Below are positions 25,091 through 32,268 of a DNA stretch of 34,870 nt, one piece after another. Both the position numbers and the translations under genes were made by a program. Each line of letters starts with the position of its first letter. The first letter of the stretch is position 1. Below the pieces are notes generated by a model that did no database searches, was not told where the DNA came from, and saw nothing but the letters and a program-made list of their open reading frames with translations. Origin of the DNA: CAZIOH01 sp964540815 (GTDB lineage: Bacteria > Myxococcota_A > Polyangia > Fen-1088); contig CAZIOH010000072.1 in NCBI GenBank assembly GCA_964540815.1, positions 1 through 34,870 on the forward strand, written 5' to 3'.

Positions 25091-27394
25091 ATGCGCGCGC
25101 CCGCCCGAACCAGCTTGCGAGCCAAGCTGGTCAAGACCATGGTGACGACGCTGGCGGTCGTCGGTTCGGCGACGCTGGTCGTCGTCGCCGCGCTCAACGT
25201 GGCGACCTCCCGGCAGACCCTCGGGACCATCGAGAAGAACCTGCGCGACACCATCGTCGAGAAGGGCACCGGCCTCGCGACGCACCAGGCGCTGGCCCTG
25301 CGCGATCTGGTCACGGACAATGCCTTCAGCGACGTGGCCCGGCTGGTCGAGCGCACGGTCTCCACCGACCGGGATCTGGTCTACGGGCTCTTCGTCGATC
25401 CCTCGGGCAAGGCCTGGGCGCTCGCCACCACCAGGGCCGGCCCGGCTCTCCCGGCGGACTGGCACGCCTTCGGCGTCGATCCCGCGCCCGCCGCGCCGCC
25501 CGCCGGCAAGCCGCGCGACGTCGCCGTCACCCACAAGGAGATCGCCGGCCACAGCGCCTTCGAGTTCTCGATGGCGGTCACCGAGGACACCGGCGAGCTG
25601 CTCGGCGTGCTGGTGTATGGGATCTCGGACGAGCCGCTCACCCGGGCCGTGGCCGAGGCGCGCGCCGAGTCCCGGCGTGCCCTGGCGCTGACCGTCGTGC
25701 TGCTGGTCCTGCTCGGCGCCGGCACCAACGTCTTCGGCATCGTGCTGTCGCGGCGGGCCGCCTCCAAGATCACCCGCCCGGTCAGAGACCTCACCACCGC
25801 GGTCGACACCCTGGCGACGGGCAACCGGGAGATCCGGGTGGAGATCCACAGCGGGGACGAGCTCGAGCGCCTCGGCAACTCGTTCAATCGCATGGCCTCG
25901 GAGCTGAGCGAGTCCTACGCCCGCCTCGAGGAGATGAACCGGACCCTCGAGCTCAAGGTCGAGGCGCGCACCGCCGAGCTCGGCGCGCGCAACCGGGACA
26001 TGCGGCTGGTGCTCGACAACGTGAACCAGGGGTTCCTGACGGTCTCGGCCCGGGGGATCCTGGCCCAGGAGCGCTCGACCATCGTCGACCGCTGGTTCGG
26101 CAGCTACGGGGCCGAGGTCCAGTTCGCCGATTACATCGGGAAGACCGACGCGCTCTACGCCGGCAGCTTCCAGATGGGCTACGAGGCCATCCTCGAGGAC
26201 ATCCTGCCGCGCGAGCTGTGCATCGAGCAGATGCCCGCGCGGCTGCGCACCGGCGGCCGCGAGTTCCGCTGCTCCTACAGCGCCATCGTGAAGGACGACC
26301 GGTTCGACGGGCTGCTGATCGTCATCAACGACGTCACGTCCGAGCTGCTGCACGCCCGCCAGGAGTCCGAGCGCAAGGAGATCCTGGCCATGTTCGAGTC
26401 GCTCTCCCGGGACCGGTCCGGCTTCCTCAACTTCATGGACGAGGCCAGCGAGATGGTCGGGCAGCTCGCCACGGCGAACCGCGACAAGCAGCGCCGGCTC
26501 TTGCACACCCTCAAGGGCAACGCGGCCTTGGTGGGGTTCTCGGTGGTGGCCCAGATCTGCCACCGCATCGAGGATGTCCTCGAGGAGCACGAGGGCACCG
26601 TCGGCGAGACCGAGCTCACGCCGCTCAGCGAGCGCTGGCAGGTGATCAACGAGTCGCTGCAGCGGTTCGTGGGTGACAAGGGCCATCAGGTGCTCGAGCT
26701 CAACGTCAAGGAGATCGAGCGGGTCGAGGAGATGATCCGGACCGGCGCCCCGACCACCCGGGTGCTCGACCGGCTGGCCTCCTGGTGGCTCGAGCCCGCC
26801 GAGGTGCCGATGCAGCGCCTCGGCCGCTACGCCGCCGCCCTGTCCAACCGGCTCGGGAAGGCGCCGGTCGAGGTGGACGTGCGCTCGAACGGGGTTCGTC
26901 TGGCCCCCAAGGCCTGGGCCGGGTTCTGGACCGACCTGGTCCACGTGGTGCGCAACGCGGTGGATCACGGCCTCGAGACGCCGGACGAGCGGGCCGAGGT
27001 CGGCAAGCCGGCGGTGGCGCACATCCGCATGAGCTCCTTCATCCACTCCGGCAACCGCCTGGTCATCGAGATCGCGGACGACGGCCGCGGGGTCGACTGG
27101 GAGGGGGTGCGACGCAAGGCGGTCGGCCTCGGCATCCCCTCGGCGACCGAGGAGGATCTGGTGCGGGCGATCTTCACCACGGGCGTCAGCACCCGGGACG
27201 AGGTCACCACCATGTCGGGCCGGGGGGTCGGGCTATCGGCCGTGCGTCAGCAGGTCGAGGATCTCGGGGGAACCACCGCGCTCGAGAGTGAGCTGGGACG
27301 AGGGACCTGCTTCCGGTTCACCTTCTCGCTGCGCGACGTCGGTCCGCGCTTCGGGGTGGACATGGACACCGAAACCACCCGCAGCGCCGCGTGA
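25091..27394 (+). CDS. Membrane sensor kinase with HAMP, PAS, HPt and CheA-like ATPase
   Basis: A 767-residue protein. Two membrane helices (about 13-37 and 197-219) flank an extracytoplasmic sensor of about 160 residues. HAMP follows at 220-275, a short coiled coil (275-300) and a PAS-like domain (300-415). An HPt domain spans about 430-525, with phospho-His472 in LLHTLKGNAAL. The ATPase domain (570-748) has HVVRNAVDHGLE (617-628), IADDGRGV (661-668) and SGRGVGLSAV (709-718), the CheA-type boxes. There is no HisKA dimerisation helix pair and no CheW-like or receiver domain, so it autophosphorylates in the CheA manner. No response regulator lies next to it. The hybrid kinase across the divergent promoter supplies a receiver. 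Confidence 0.92.
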   Translation: MRAPARTSLRAKLVKTMVTTLAVVGSATLVVVAALNVATSRQTLGTIEKNLRDTIVEKGTGLATHQALALRDLVTDNAFSDVARLVERTVSTDRDLVYGLFVDPSGKAWALATTRAGPALPADWHAFGVDPAPAAPPAGKPRDVAVTHKEIAGHSAFEFSMAVTEDTGELLGVLVYGISDEPLTRAVAEARAESRRALALTVVLLVLLGAGTNVFGIVLSRRAASKITRPVRDLTTAVDTLATGNREIRVEIHSGDELERLGNSFNRMASELSESYARLEEMNRTLELKVEARTAELGARNRDMRLVLDNVNQGFLTVSARGILAQERSTIVDRWFGSYGAEVQFADYIGKTDALYAGSFQMGYEAILEDILPRELCIEQMPARLRTGGREFRCSYSAIVKDDRFDGLLIVINDVTSELLHARQESERKEILAMFESLSRDRSGFLNFMDEASEMVGQLATANRDKQRRLLHTLKGNAALVGFSVVAQICHRIEDVLEEHEGTVGETELTPLSERWQVINESLQRFVGDKGHQVLELNVKEIERVEEMIRTGAPTTRVLDRLASWWLEPAEVPMQRLGRYAAALSNRLGKAPVEVDVRSNGVRLAPKAWAGFWTDLVHVVRNAVDHGLETPDERAEVGKPAVAHIRMSSFIHSGNRLVIEIADDGRGVDWEGVRRKAVGLGIPSATEEDLVRAIFTTGVSTRDEVTTMSGRGVGLSAVRQQVEDLGGTTALESELGRGTCFRFTFSLRDVGPRFGVDMDTETTRSAA

Positions 27395-27483
27395 GAGAGA
27401 GGATCCCGCATGCGGCTCGACGTGCGGCTGGAGGCCCTGGCAGGCGCAAAGATCTGCGCGCCCGGAAGGCCGGCGGGAGCTCG

Positions 27484-27524
27484 TATTTGGGAAGCTTATT
27501 CCATCCCATATGGTATTTTATAGC
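27484..27524 (+). promoter_or_regulatory. A/T-rich island, probable promoter of the hemolysin III-like gene
   Basis: A sharp drop in GC (TATTTGGGAAGCTTATTCC, then CATATGGTATTTTATAGC) stands out from the surrounding DNA and looks like a promoter. It overlaps the ATG at 27510. If the -10 lies here, translation would instead begin at the GTG at 27525. Confidence 0.45.
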
Positions 27525-28265
27525 GTGAGCAGCACCATCGTTCGCGCGATCCCCGGTTTTTGCCAGCCCATCAGCTCCCTCTCGCACCTGGCGGCCGCGG
27601 CGGTCGCGGTGGTGGCCGCGGTCCCGCTGATTCGCAGCGCCGCCGGCAACCGCGGGCGGGTGACGGCGATCGCCGTCTACGCCTGCTGTGTGATCGCCAC
27701 GCTCGCCATCAGCGGCGCGTACCATTCCCTCGAGCGGGGATGCGCGGCGCGGAGTGTGATGATGCGCATCGATCACTACTGCATCTGGCTGCTCATCGCC
27801 GGGACCTTCACCGCGCTGCATGGGGTGATGTTCAAGGGCATCTGGCGGCACGGGGTGATGATCTTCGCCTGGACCTACGCGGCGGTCGGGGTGTCGCTGC
27901 AGGTCTACCGCTTCGACATCTTCGCGGGACCGGCGGGCCTGGTGCTCTACCTCGGGCTCGGTTGGTTCGGGGTTGTATCGATCTACAAGGCGGGCAAGCA
28001 GATCGGCTTCCGGGCGGTGCGACCCATCTGGCTGGCCGGCGTCGCATTCTCGGCCGGGGCGGTGCTGGAGGCCACCGGACATCCGCGCATCATCGATCGC
28101 TGGGTGGGGCCGCACGAGATGTTCCACATGGCGGTGATCATCGGGGTGGCCTTGCACTGGACGTTCATCCGTCGGATGGTCCGGCGCTACGCGGCCGCGC
28201 CCGACCCGGGGCAGTCGTCCGGGTACCCGGAGCCGCCCATGGGGGCTGTGGCCAAGCTGGCATGA
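27510..28265 (+). CDS. Hemolysin III / PAQR family membrane protein
   Basis: A 251-residue membrane protein with about seven helices, of the family that includes HlyIII/YqfA and the eukaryotic adiponectin receptors. Members are zinc-dependent and act in membrane lipid homeostasis; few have known substrates. The metal ligands are visible: His72 in SGAYHSLERG, Asp88 and His89 in MRIDHYCIWL, and His202 and His206 in GPHEMFHMAVI. The N-terminal PISSLSHLAAA is also typical. The ATG at 27510 is used here, but the A/T-rich island suggests GTG 27525 could be right. The kinase gene ends 115 bases upstream, so it is probably a separate unit. The next membrane protein follows after 26 bases. Confidence 0.9.
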   Translation: MVFYSVSSTIVRAIPGFCQPISSLSHLAAAAVAVVAAVPLIRSAAGNRGRVTAIAVYACCVIATLAISGAYHSLERGCAARSVMMRIDHYCIWLLIAGTFTALHGVMFKGIWRHGVMIFAWTYAAVGVSLQVYRFDIFAGPAGLVLYLGLGWFGVVSIYKAGKQIGFRAVRPIWLAGVAFSAGAVLEATGHPRIIDRWVGPHEMFHMAVIIGVALHWTFIRRMVRRYAAAPDPGQSSGYPEPPMGAVAKLA

Positions 28266-28291
28266 GCCCGAAGCTGGCGTAGAGTTCGGGG

Positions 28292-28975
28292 GTGAATCTT
28301 CGGCGAGAGCACGCGCCCCGCTATGCGGCGGTGGCCTTGCTCGTCGCCATCGCCACCGGCGCCACCCTGCTCGGCGTGGCGATGTACCGCTACCCGGGAG
28401 GGACGGTCCTCGATCCGCACGGGTCGCAGCACTCCCTGTGGTTCAATTTTCTGTGCGACCTGACCAGCGCCTGCGCCCGCAACGGGTTGCCCAACACCGC
28501 CTGCCGGAGCGTCGCCCGGGCCGGCATGCTCTGCCTGGCCCTGGCGCTGGCGTTGTTCTGGATCGTGCTGCCAACGCTCCTGCCCGGCCACAAGATCCTC
28601 GGCCGCGCGATCCGCGCCGCGGGCTGCCTGTCGGCGGCGGGGGTGATCACCGTGCCCTTCGCCGACGGGGCGTTGCACGCGCTGGCGATCTTCTCGGCCT
28701 CGGTCCCGGCGCTGCTGGCCGGGGTCCTCGGATTCGCCGGGGTCCTGCGCTGCGTTCGCGACCGCTGGCTGCTCGGGGCCGCGGCCTTCGCGATCGTGGC
28801 GACGGTCGTGGATTCTGTGCTCTATGCGCGCAAGATCGTCGAACAATCCGAGGTGGATCCGCCGGCCCTGCCGCTCTTCCAGCGGCTGGCGTTCTTGTTC
28901 TTGCTGATCTGGATGGCCATGGTCGCCTGGCGGGTCCTGCGCCTGGGGGGCGGCGAGCGGCGCGATCGGCCCTGA
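28292..28975 (+). CDS. Multi-pass membrane protein, unknown function
   Basis: A 227-residue protein from a GTG at 28292, with about six membrane helices (for example residues 12-32, 76-98, 108-120, 130-150, 158-175 and 200-218). The segment after the first helix (YPGGTVLDPHGSQHSLWFNFLCDL) is a distinctive motif I associate with a conserved membrane family of unknown role, loosely like DUF998. It contains a His and several Asp/Asn that would face outside. It is most likely co-transcribed with the hemolysin III-like gene 26 bases upstream. It converges on the transglutaminase-like gene with 9 bases between the coding ends. Confidence 0.75.
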   Translation: MNLRREHAPRYAAVALLVAIATGATLLGVAMYRYPGGTVLDPHGSQHSLWFNFLCDLTSACARNGLPNTACRSVARAGMLCLALALALFWIVLPTLLPGHKILGRAIRAAGCLSAAGVITVPFADGALHALAIFSASVPALLAGVLGFAGVLRCVRDRWLLGAAAFAIVATVVDSVLYARKIVEQSEVDPPALPLFQRLAFLFLLIWMAMVAWRVLRLGGGERRDRP

Positions 28976-28984
28976 GCGACCGGG

Positions 28985-29791
28985 CTACCCGACCTCGTCG
29001 GTTCGCACCAGGAAGCTCTCGAGGGTGTTCGGTCCGAACGTGGTGGTGATGGCGACGTCGGCGGCATCGCGGCCACGCGCGATGAGGATCCGCCCGATGC
29101 GCGGCATGTTGTTGCGGGGATCGAAGGTGTGCCACTGTCCCCCGAGGTACGCCTCGAACCAGCCCGCGAAGTCCATGACCCCGTAGGGCGGGGGCATGCC
29201 GACGTCCCCGAGATAGCCGGTGCAGTAGCGGGCCGGGATGTTCATGCAGCGGCACAGGGTCACCGCCAGGTGGGCGAAGTCCCGGCACACGCCCTTGCGA
29301 TCGCGGTAGACCTCCCACGCGGTCTTGGTCGGGCTGGCGTGCTCGTAGCCGAACGTGATGTGGTTGTGGACGAAGTCGCAGATGGCCTGCGCCCGGGCCC
29401 AGCCCGGCGGGGTGTTCGCGAAGAGCTTCCAGGCGATCTCGGAGAGCTTGTCCGTCTCGCAGTAGCGACTCCCGAGCAGGAAGAGCAGGGTCTCCTCGGG
29501 GAGCTCCTCGACCGGGTGCTGGGGCGCGAAGGGGACGACCGGGTCGGGCCGGCCCGAGTCGTTGATGACCGCGTCCGAGAACACCTTGAACTTTCCGGCC
29601 GGCGCGACGAGGCGGGTGCACCAGTTCCCGAACGAGTCGCGGTAGGATCGGATCGGCACCGAAGGGTGGGTCAGCATGTGATCGGGGCGCACCAGATCCG
29701 AGGCCCGCGAGTAGTGGACATTCAACGTCAGGATCATGGGCGTGGGTTGCGGAAGGGTGTAATTCAGCTCGTAGCCCAGTCGAATCTGCAT
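28985..29791 (-). CDS. Transglutaminase-like cysteine protease family protein
   Basis: A 268-residue protein with no signal peptide. The catalytic-site Cys is Cys169 in RKGVCRDFAHLAVTLCR, and the Asp is Asp224 in WHTFDPRNN. The usual His, normally in a HAWxE motif, falls in MDFAGWFEAYLGG, where Ala209-Gly210 stand in its place. His221, just before the Asp motif, is the nearest His. The N-terminal domain (MQIRLGYELNYTLPQPTPMI) is the bacterial transglutaminase-like N-domain. The C-terminal RILIARGRDAADVAITTTFG is strongly typical of one proteobacterial subgroup. Such proteins are often peptidases or amidases of unknown substrate. Activity is uncertain given the His position. Confidence 0.88.
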   Translation of the reverse strand: MQIRLGYELNYTLPQPTPMILTLNVHYSRASDLVRPDHMLTHPSVPIRSYRDSFGNWCTRLVAPAGKFKVFSDAVINDSGRPDPVVPFAPQHPVEELPEETLLFLLGSRYCETDKLSEIAWKLFANTPPGWARAQAICDFVHNHITFGYEHASPTKTAWEVYRDRKGVCRDFAHLAVTLCRCMNIPARYCTGYLGDVGMPPPYGVMDFAGWFEAYLGGQWHTFDPRNNMPRIGRILIARGRDAADVAITTTFGPNTLESFLVRTDEVG

Positions 29792-29847
29792 GAAGGCACG
29801 CTAGCACGCGGGTCGAGCCGGGCCGCGTAAAAGGGCTGGTCGACGAA

Positions 29848-30654
29848 TTACGCTCCAGCTGGAAACCTGGCGGAAGCATGCCGAAGGGCCTCGGCCAGGC
29901 GATCCGCCCACCGACCTTGACCGTCCGGCTCGGCGATCAGATCTTGCCGGAGCTCGAGCTCGACGTGCAGATTCCCCCGTCGCTCGCCGTGGTGGATCAC
30001 GCCGTAGTCGCTGCGGTCGTCGACGGCGTAAGGCTGGTTGTCGCCGACCACCAGCGCGGGATCGGCCCGCAGCCAATCGCGCACGACGACCCCGAGCCGC
30101 GGATCGCGCTGGTAGAGCACCCCCACGTGCCACGGGCGCGGCACCCCGAGAAACACCGGCGTGAAGCTGTGCAGGGCGATGAGGATGGTCGGCAGCCCGA
30201 TCGCCGCGCGCCGGTCGAGCGCCTGGACGATGCGCGCGTGATAGGGCTCGAAGACCGCGTGCCTGCGCGCCTCGAGCTGGGAGGGCGCGAGCCCGCGGTT
30301 GCCGGGGATCTCGGTGGCCTCGCTGCGCGTGACCACGGAGTCGTCGGAGCCCGGTGGCCGGTTGCAGTCGATCACCAGCCGCGAATAGCGCTGCAAGACC
30401 GCGGTGGCGCCGAGGGCCGTCGCGAGCCGGCGGGCCACACCGGCCGCGCCAATGTCCCAGGCGATGTGGCTCTCGAGGGCGGCCGGCGACAGCCCCAGCG
30501 TCCCGAGCGCGCGCGGGAGCCGAGGACTCGCGTGATCGCAGGTGATGAAGAAGGGCGAGGCGCCCGCTCCCGGCAGGAGCTCCACGGGGTCGGGCTCGTC
30601 GTCGCCGAGCAGGGCCCGGGCCGCCTCGGCTTCATCATCGCTGTCGCTGGTCAT
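29848..30654 (-). CDS. N-formylglutamate amidohydrolase family protein
   Basis: A 268-residue enzyme of the HutG-type deformylase family, which hydrolyses N-formyl-glutamate (in histidine breakdown) or related formyl-amino acids. The ATG at 30654 overlaps the stop of the preceding gene (ATGA). Typical segments are SPFFITCDHASPRLP, HIAWDIGAAGVARRL, YSRLVIDCNRPP, EPYHARI and LIALHSFTPVF. Metal-binding residues lie in CDHAS, ALHSF and the Asn/Asp of IDCNRP. There is no signal peptide. None of the histidine-degradation genes is nearby, and its coupling to a c-type cytochrome is unexpected, so its physiological substrate may differ. Confidence 0.9.
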   Translation of the reverse strand: MTSDSDDEAEAARALLGDDEPDPVELLPGAGASPFFITCDHASPRLPRALGTLGLSPAALESHIAWDIGAAGVARRLATALGATAVLQRYSRLVIDCNRPPGSDDSVVTRSEATEIPGNRGLAPSQLEARRHAVFEPYHARIVQALDRRAAIGLPTILIALHSFTPVFLGVPRPWHVGVLYQRDPRLGVVVRDWLRADPALVVGDNQPYAVDDRSDYGVIHHGERRGNLHVELELRQDLIAEPDGQGRWADRLAEALRHASARFPAGA

Positions 30655-31754
30655 TTCTCCGTGTGGGCTCCGGAGGTCAGCATATACGGCGGCATCGGCC
30701 TCGACGCCACCGCGCGCAACCAGTGCCACAGGAGGGTCGCATCGGCCTCGGTCATGAAGCGCATGGCCGGCATCATGAGACCCCGCTCCGCGGCATCGAG
30801 GGGCTTGTAGGCCACATGATAGAAGAGGTTGCGCACCGGCTTGTGGTAGCTGTAGATGGGCGTCGGCTCGACGAAATCCCAGCCGAAATTGGCCCCCACC
30901 TTGCGAGCCCCGTGACAGAACTGGCAGCTCTGGCGGAAGATCGCCAGCCCCTGGTGCACCGAGGCGTCGCCGCCCACCTCGAACTGGTGATAGTACGGCT
31001 CGGCCGCCACCAGCTCGATGCTGGTCAAGGTGTCGGCGTGCGCCCAGGGCGAGAACGAGGACTGGGCGGCCGGGGACATGGCCGGGTGCCAGGCCTCGGC
31101 CACCACCAGCTTGTTGCCGGTGAAGGCGATCGGGCGCACATCGATGGCCTTGGTCCCCGCCGTGGCGGTCGCGGCGGTCGCGGCGTTGGGCTTGGCGATC
31201 TCGGGGAAGGCGGCGAGCCGCATGGGCCCCGTCGGCGTCGTGCGCATGCCGCGCGCGATGAAGGGGTCGAGGCGCTTCATGGTCGCGGCGTCACGGAAGG
31301 GGAGGGGAATCGCCATGCCGTTGGCGAAGTGCAGGATGGCGAGATCGAGGGTGGGCTCGGGCGCGAAACGCTCCAGGGCGGATTGCAGCGGCAAGCCCCG
31401 GAACAGATGGATACCCCCGTACTGGGCATCCACCCGCTGCACGTCGACGAGCGGGAGCCGGTCGAGGTCGAGGCGGAGAGTCCGCGCGCGCGGCGCCTCG
31501 TCGGTCCGAGCGAGGGCCCGCGCGGCGGTTCCACCGCGCGTGTGGTCGAGGGGATCGTCGGCGCGCACCCAGATGTCGATCGTGGTGGTGTCGGCGCCCG
31601 GGGGCCGCGCCGCCTCGGTCGCAGGGTCGGGTGGGGCCGAGGGAGACGCCGACGCGACGCCGCCAGTCACGGCCGCCCACGTCAACGCCGACACCAGGAG
31701 CGTGTGGACCTGCCTCGATCTCGGGGACGGATTCGATCGCGTGGCTCTCTTCAT
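30651..31754 (-). CDS. c-type cytochrome with N-terminal molybdopterin-domain-like region (tentative)
   Basis: A 367-residue exported protein. The ATG at 31754 gives a basic start and hydrophobic core (VHTLLVSALTWAAVTGGVASA), so it is periplasmic. One heme-attachment site, CQFCH (277-281), lies in a C-terminal cytochrome domain. GLMMPAMRF (325-333) offers the axial Met, and the LLWHWLRAVA helix follows. The N-terminal part (LPLVDVQRVDAQYGG, HLFRGLPLQSALERF, LHFANGMAIPLPF) resembles a small molybdopterin-oxidoreductase-like fold, but no cofactor residues stand out. Its stop overlaps the start of the amidohydrolase, so they are translated together. The upstream region is long and rich in repeats. 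Confidence 0.82.
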   Translation of the reverse strand: MKRATRSNPSPRSRQVHTLLVSALTWAAVTGGVASASPSAPPDPATEAARPPGADTTTIDIWVRADDPLDHTRGGTAARALARTDEAPRARTLRLDLDRLPLVDVQRVDAQYGGIHLFRGLPLQSALERFAPEPTLDLAILHFANGMAIPLPFRDAATMKRLDPFIARGMRTTPTGPMRLAAFPEIAKPNAATAATATAGTKAIDVRPIAFTGNKLVVAEAWHPAMSPAAQSSFSPWAHADTLTSIELVAAEPYYHQFEVGGDASVHQGLAIFRQSCQFCHGARKVGANFGWDFVEPTPIYSYHKPVRNLFYHVAYKPLDAAERGLMMPAMRFMTEADATLLWHWLRAVASRPMPPYMLTSGAHTEK

Positions 31755-31791
31755 GTGACCAGGCGTAAGCAAGGTGTGTTCCGCAGCCACA

Positions 31792-31835
31792 GACGCGCCT
31801 GCGGGGCTCGCCGGACGCGCCTGCGGCGCTCGCGG
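31792..31835. repeat. 22-bp tandem duplication
   Basis: Two adjacent 22-bp copies (31792-31813 and 31814-31835) start GACGCGCCTGCGG and differ at 2 positions. They lie about 40 bases upstream of the cytochrome start codon, within its 5' leader or promoter. Confidence 0.8.
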
Positions 31836-31838
31836 GAA

Positions 31839-31855
31839 GGGGAGGACCCCTCCCC
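31839..31855. repeat. Perfect hairpin
   Basis: GGGGAGG-ACC-CCTCCCC: a 7-bp GC-rich stem with a 3-base loop, in the cytochrome gene's upstream region. Confidence 0.6.
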
Positions 31856-31915
31856 GCGGGCCCCTCCCGACGGAACAAGTTTCGGGCCCGGATGTGCTTT
31901 GCCGAGGCTGTCTCT

Positions 31916-31932
31916 GGTTGGCAAAGCCAACC
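31916..31932. repeat. Perfect hairpin
   Basis: GGTTGGC-AAA-GCCAACC: a perfect 7-bp stem with an AAA loop. It could be an operator or an RNA hairpin. Confidence 0.6.
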
Positions 31933-31987
31933 TCCGATCCACCGCATGGAGGGCGTGGACGTGGGGCATGAGTCAACCGAGCCCCAA

Positions 31988-32045
31988 CCCCCTTCTCTCA
32001 TCCCCTCGCCCGCGGAGCGGGGGGCCAGGGAGAGGGGCCCTCTCC
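31988..32045. repeat. Long imperfect extragenic palindrome
   Basis: The left arm (CCCCTTCTCTCATCCCC, then TCGCCCGC) pairs with a right arm (GCGGGGGGCC, then AGGGAGAGGGG) over roughly 20 positions with mismatches. The right end forms a second perfect hairpin, GGAGAGG-GGC-CCTCTCC (32029-32045). Similar CCCTCTCCC-type extragenic palindromes are common in high-GC proteobacteria. Confidence 0.6.
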
Positions 32046-32085
32046 ATTCCGGGGCGGCATGGCGAAGTATCGGGCGAGCGTAGCG

Positions 32086-32232
32086 CGGGGACGTGCGAGC
32101 GGCAGCGAGCCACGTCCCCGGTTGAATCGCCGGGCGGGGACGTGCGAGCGGCGGCGAGCCACGTCCCCGGTTGAATCGCCGGGCGGGGACGTGCGAGCGG
32201 CGGCGAGCCACGTCCTCGATTGATACGTCGGG
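32086..32232. repeat. Three tandem 49-bp palindromic units
   Basis: The units are 32086-32134, 32135-32183 and 32184-32232. The first two are almost identical; the third differs mainly in its last 15 bases. Each holds a perfect 9-bp inverted repeat, GGGGACGTG and CACGTCCCC (CACGTCCTC in the third), around a 15-base loop. A second short palindrome, CCCGG-TTGAATCG-CCGGG, lies at each of the first two unit ends. The array ends about 35 bases before the next gene's start codon. Confidence 0.88.
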
Positions 32233-32268
32233 GCGGCGCGTGCGTTGCATCGTGGGCCCGTCATCACG

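Larger units (their letters stand above)
31755..32268. other. Divergent intergenic region dense in inverted and tandem repeats
   Basis: The 514 bases between the cytochrome gene and the kinase-like gene hold no convincing protein gene. They do hold a 22-bp tandem duplication, several perfect hairpins, a long imperfect hairpin and three 49-bp tandem units, each listed separately. It must also hold two promoters, which I could not place. Confidence 0.8.

Noticed and set aside
24851..27046. A long open frame (about 730 codons) on the minus strand opposite the membrane kinase
   Set aside because: It lies exactly opposite a clear HAMP-PAS-HPt-HATPase gene and reads as low-complexity His/Arg/Gly/Leu. 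In such GC-rich DNA, antisense frames stay open because stop codons are rare.
27410..27523. A 37-codon frame starting MRLDVRLEALAGAK between the kinase and hemolysin III-like genes
   Set aside because: It has a passable ribosome-binding site, but it runs through the A/T-rich probable promoter and has no recognisable character. I could not support it as a gene.
32119..32134. A tRNA-like T-arm (GGTTGAATC) in the 49-bp units
   Set aside because: No acceptor, D or anticodon arm surrounds it, and the repetition explains the match.
32086..32232. A possible CRISPR array
   Set aside because: The units abut with no variable spacers and only three copies, and no cas genes are present.
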